A DNA stretch of 7,167 nucleotides, taken from contig JADMIH010000186.1 of assembly GCA_015478675.1 (NCBI GenBank), positions 1-7,167 of the forward strand, in the 5' to 3' direction. The notes below the pieces were generated by a model. The model saw nothing but the letters and a program-made list of their open reading frames with translations, had not been told where the DNA came from and made no database searches. Positions 6,045 through 7,167 of this stretch are shown here, piece by piece. Position numbers and translations under genes: made by a program. Source of the stretch: Chloroflexota bacterium (GTDB lineage: Bacteria; Chloroflexota; Chloroflexia; QHBQ01; JADMIH01). The first letter of the stretch is position 1, and each line of letters begins with the position of its first letter.

Positions 6045-6575
6045 TCAGGGCTGAACGCTCACAGCTGAATAAATTTCTCCCAGGAACCAGCTTGGCACAG
6101 CGCTGATCTGCTTTGTCTCCTCGAAGCCGCTTCTGAGCGCTAGCGTCTGCCACGTGTGGAATGATAGCGGATATGGCACCCAGATGTTGCCTCTGTCGGC
6201 GTTGTACTCCACCAGCACAAGATGTCCACTAGGCCGCAAGTAGCTTCGCACGAACTTAAGCACAGGCTCTTTGTGGCGCACAAAGTGAAGCGAATTCGCC
6301 ATCACTATGCCGTCTAGCGCAGGAAGTTCTACAGGCCGTGTGAAATCGGCCTGTAGATAGTGCATCTTCACTTGCGGGAAGCGCGCGCGCATCTCTTTTT
6401 CTTGTTCGCGGAGTGCCTTGCCAGCCCTGTCCACAGAGTAAATCTCCCCTTTCGGCCCCAGCAAATCTGCCAGCGCCAGGGTAAATGCCCCTTCGCCGGA
6501 GCCAAAATCCGCCCAAGTACCCCCGGTGTTTCCAACTCCACCGTGAAGTAATCTGAGATGATCTTCATGTGTCAT
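6045..6575 (-). CDS. Class I SAM-dependent methyltransferase, substrate unknown
   Basis: This compact 176-aa cytoplasmic protein has a Rossmann-type methyltransferase fold. Motif I, the SAM-binding glycine loop, is ADFGSGEGAF (22-31); motif II ends in the acidic Asp49 (IYSVDR, 45-50) expected to contact the ribose of SAM. An adenine-contacting Asp lies in QADFTRP (75-81); motif IV is ALDGIVMANSL (86-96); and LRPSGHLVLVEY (113-124) is the strand after the post-motif helix. The C-terminal strands (FEETKQISAVPSWF, 151-164) resemble ubiquinone/menaquinone- or arsenite-type small methyltransferases, but no diagnostic substrate residues are seen. The ATG at 6575 follows AGGGAA at suitable spacing. 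The gene is convergent with the interrupted small gene and lies downstream of tRNA-Lys on the same strand, with a gap of more than 200 bp. The family is secure; the substrate is unknown. Confidence 0.88.
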   Translation of the reverse strand: MTHEDHLRLLHGGVGNTGGTWADFGSGEGAFTLALADLLGPKGEIYSVDRAGKALREQEKEMRARFPQVKMHYLQADFTRPVELPALDGIVMANSLHFVRHKEPVLKFVRSYLRPSGHLVLVEYNADRGNIWVPYPLSFHTWQTLALRSGFEETKQISAVPSWFLGEIYSAVSVQP

Positions 6576-6794
6576 CAGCGTTCCCTATGACTCTGTGTAA
6601 GCTCTTGCTGTACAAGGCATGCTCACGCTTCTCCGTTACCTTCCGGCCGTCCTCTCCTGGGGCATCGGCAACTTGGCCTATATAACTGAAAGACAACCTG
6701 GAATAGTACAGTTCGTTCCGTTAAAGCCTTGTAGAAACCAAAAATCCCGCCCTCCACAGCAAAATAGAAGCACGAGATCCCTGTACAAATATTC
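6576..6794. other. Intergenic region between methyltransferase and tRNA-Lys genes
   Basis: No gene is supported in these 219 bp. The + strand open frame from 6619 to 6858 runs into the complement of the tRNA and has no ribosome binding site or protein-like composition. AT-rich patches (around 6679-6685 and 6787-6793) could carry a methyltransferase promoter on the - strand, but no good -35/-10 pair was found. No factor-independent terminator for the tRNA transcript was seen. Confidence 0.5.
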
Positions 6795-6869
6795 TGGTGA
6801 GCCCGCCGGGGCTCGAACCCGGAACCCCCTGATTAAAAGTCAGATGCTCTACCATTGAGCTACGGGCTC
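6795..6869 (-). tRNA. tRNA-Lys, anticodon UUU, CCA end encoded
   Basis: Read on the - strand, the 75-nt gene folds as a complete cloverleaf. The acceptor stem GAGCCCG pairs with CGGGCTC (7 bp), and the D arm is GCTC-AATGGTA-GAGC. The anticodon stem TCTGA/TCAGG encloses the loop CTTTTAA with TTT at positions 34-36, a five-base variable loop follows, and the T arm is CCGGG-TTCGAGC-CCCGG. The discriminator is A and the CCA tail is encoded (+ strand TGGT at 6795-6798). UUU reads both AAA and AAG lysine codons. No mismatch breaks a stem, so the gene should be functional. It appears to be a single-gene unit with its own promoter upstream. Confidence 0.98.
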
Positions 6870-6872
6870 TCC

Positions 6873-6910
6873 TGCCTGGGTATATCCCTCTTTAGATCAG
6901 CCGCCAGGCA
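6873..6910 (-). other. Leader inverted repeat just upstream of tRNA-Lys
   Basis: TGCCTGG (6873-6879) and CCAGGCA (6904-6910) are perfect 7-bp complements separated by 24 nt, lying between the predicted transcription start and the mature 5' end of the tRNA. The precursor leader could form a hairpin 3 nt from the RNase P cleavage site. A processing role is inference. Confidence 0.5.
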
Positions 6911-6916
6911 CAGACT

Positions 6917-6945
6917 ATTATAGCAAATCAGGCATTTATAGTCCA
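6917..6945 (-). promoter_or_regulatory. Sigma70-type promoter of tRNA-Lys with extended -10
   Basis: On the - strand, a perfect -10 TATAAT (6917-6922) is preceded by TGC, giving an extended -10 (TGn). It is spaced 17 bp from TGGACT (6940-6945), which matches the -35 consensus at four of six positions. The predicted start is near 6910, giving about 40 nt of 5' leader before the tRNA. This is the best promoter in the window. Confidence 0.8.
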
Positions 6946-6980
6946 GCATAGCCCTTACCGTAAATGTTCAGAGTAAGGCA

Positions 6981-6995
6981 TGACCCTATGGGTCA
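6981..6995. other. Short perfect inverted repeat TGACCC-TAT-GGGTCA
   Basis: The two 6-bp arms are perfect complements around TAT, a shape seen in dimeric repressor operators. It lies about 40 bp upstream of the tRNA-Lys -35 site, with no regulator gene nearby. It could be an operator or chance; no T-run follows, so it is unlikely to be a terminator. Confidence 0.35.
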
Positions 6996-7122
6996 CCATT
7001 ACGAATGAAAATACGAGTGATTTAGCACCCCTCTATACTACTATCCTTCTCATTTTTAGAGGAATTAGGGTGGAGGAACAAAGTTCAAGGGGTATATGTG
7101 CGGGTGTTGCTCCCTCGACTAC

Positions 7123-7167
7123 CCTCACCTGCCCTCACCCACAGGCCCTCTCTCCCTTCATGGGAGA
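7123..7167. repeat. Partial C-rich hairpin-forming intergenic repeat, cut by window edge
   Basis: The sequence has CCCTCACCTGCCCTCACCC-like character, followed by TCTCCC (7151-7156), a 5-nt loop and GGGAGA (7162-7167), a perfect 6-bp stem that probably continues beyond the window. It resembles the widespread REP-like intergenic palindromes of high-GC bacteria with a CTCTCCC...GGGAGAG core. The assignment rests on resemblance only. Confidence 0.55.

Larger units (their letters stand above)
6946..7167. other. Gene-poor right end
   Basis: No convincing gene was found in these 222 bp. The segment holds a perfect short palindrome (6981-6995) and ends in a C-rich hairpin repeat. A possible GTG start at 7070 behind AGAGGA (7058-7063) opens a frame to the window edge, but its translation passes into the repeat and is not protein-like. 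Confidence 0.45.

Noticed and set aside
6619..6858. 79-aa open frame on the + strand
   Set aside because: It overlaps the complement of the tRNA-Lys gene, has no ribosome binding site, and its tail is the usual false translation of an antisense tRNA.
7070..7167. Possible GTG-started gene running off the right edge
   Set aside because: A plausible AGAGGA lies upstream, but the translation passes through the C-rich hairpin repeat and shows no protein-like pattern.

Overview
The window looks like an ordinary chromosomal stretch from a bacterium of moderately high GC. Canonical Shine-Dalgarno motifs, ATG and TTG starts, a tRNA gene with an encoded CCA end and a sigma70-type promoter all indicate a bacterium. 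An enzyme of the coenzyme F420-dependent glucose-6-phosphate dehydrogenase family narrows the host to F420-using groups such as Actinobacteriota or Chloroflexota. The period-7 AT-rich repeats and the mix of protein features make a Chloroflexota relative (Ktedonobacteria-like) my preferred guess, but this is inference, not proof.

Layout. Positions 2-3677 hold five genes on the + strand that are probably co-transcribed at least in part: the 3' end of a PRPP synthetase gene (prs), a CNNM/CorC-type membrane transporter, a small glycine-rich membrane protein, cytidine deaminase (cdd; its start overlaps the preceding stop) and a monofunctional biotin-protein ligase (birA). A PAP2 lipid phosphatase gene converges on birA from the - strand. 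It is divergent from the F420-dependent oxidoreductase gene (4651-5685), and a gene-free 171-bp gap separates the two. Downstream lies a small gene starting at 5758 that appears to be broken by a hairpin element with perfect 38-bp inverted repeats. A compact SAM-dependent methyltransferase gene follows on the - strand, then tRNA-Lys(UUU) on the - strand with a clear promoter. The right end is a gene-poor stretch that runs into a hairpin-forming intergenic repeat cut by the window edge.

How the genes relate. The left block mixes nucleotide metabolism (PRPP synthesis, cytidine salvage), cation homeostasis (CNNM) and cofactor attachment (biotin ligase). The CNNM-cdd neighbourhood resembles the hemolysin/CorC-cdd arrangement known from actinobacteria, where era usually follows; here a biotin ligase follows instead. 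No defence system, secretion system or biosynthetic cluster is present. The least ordinary features are the inverted-repeat element inside the small His/Gly-rich gene, and degenerate 7-bp tandem repeats at three separate sites. One of these sites forms an in-frame 21-bp (7-codon) stretch within birA. Several enzymes also carry substitutions at positions that are normally conserved in their families.
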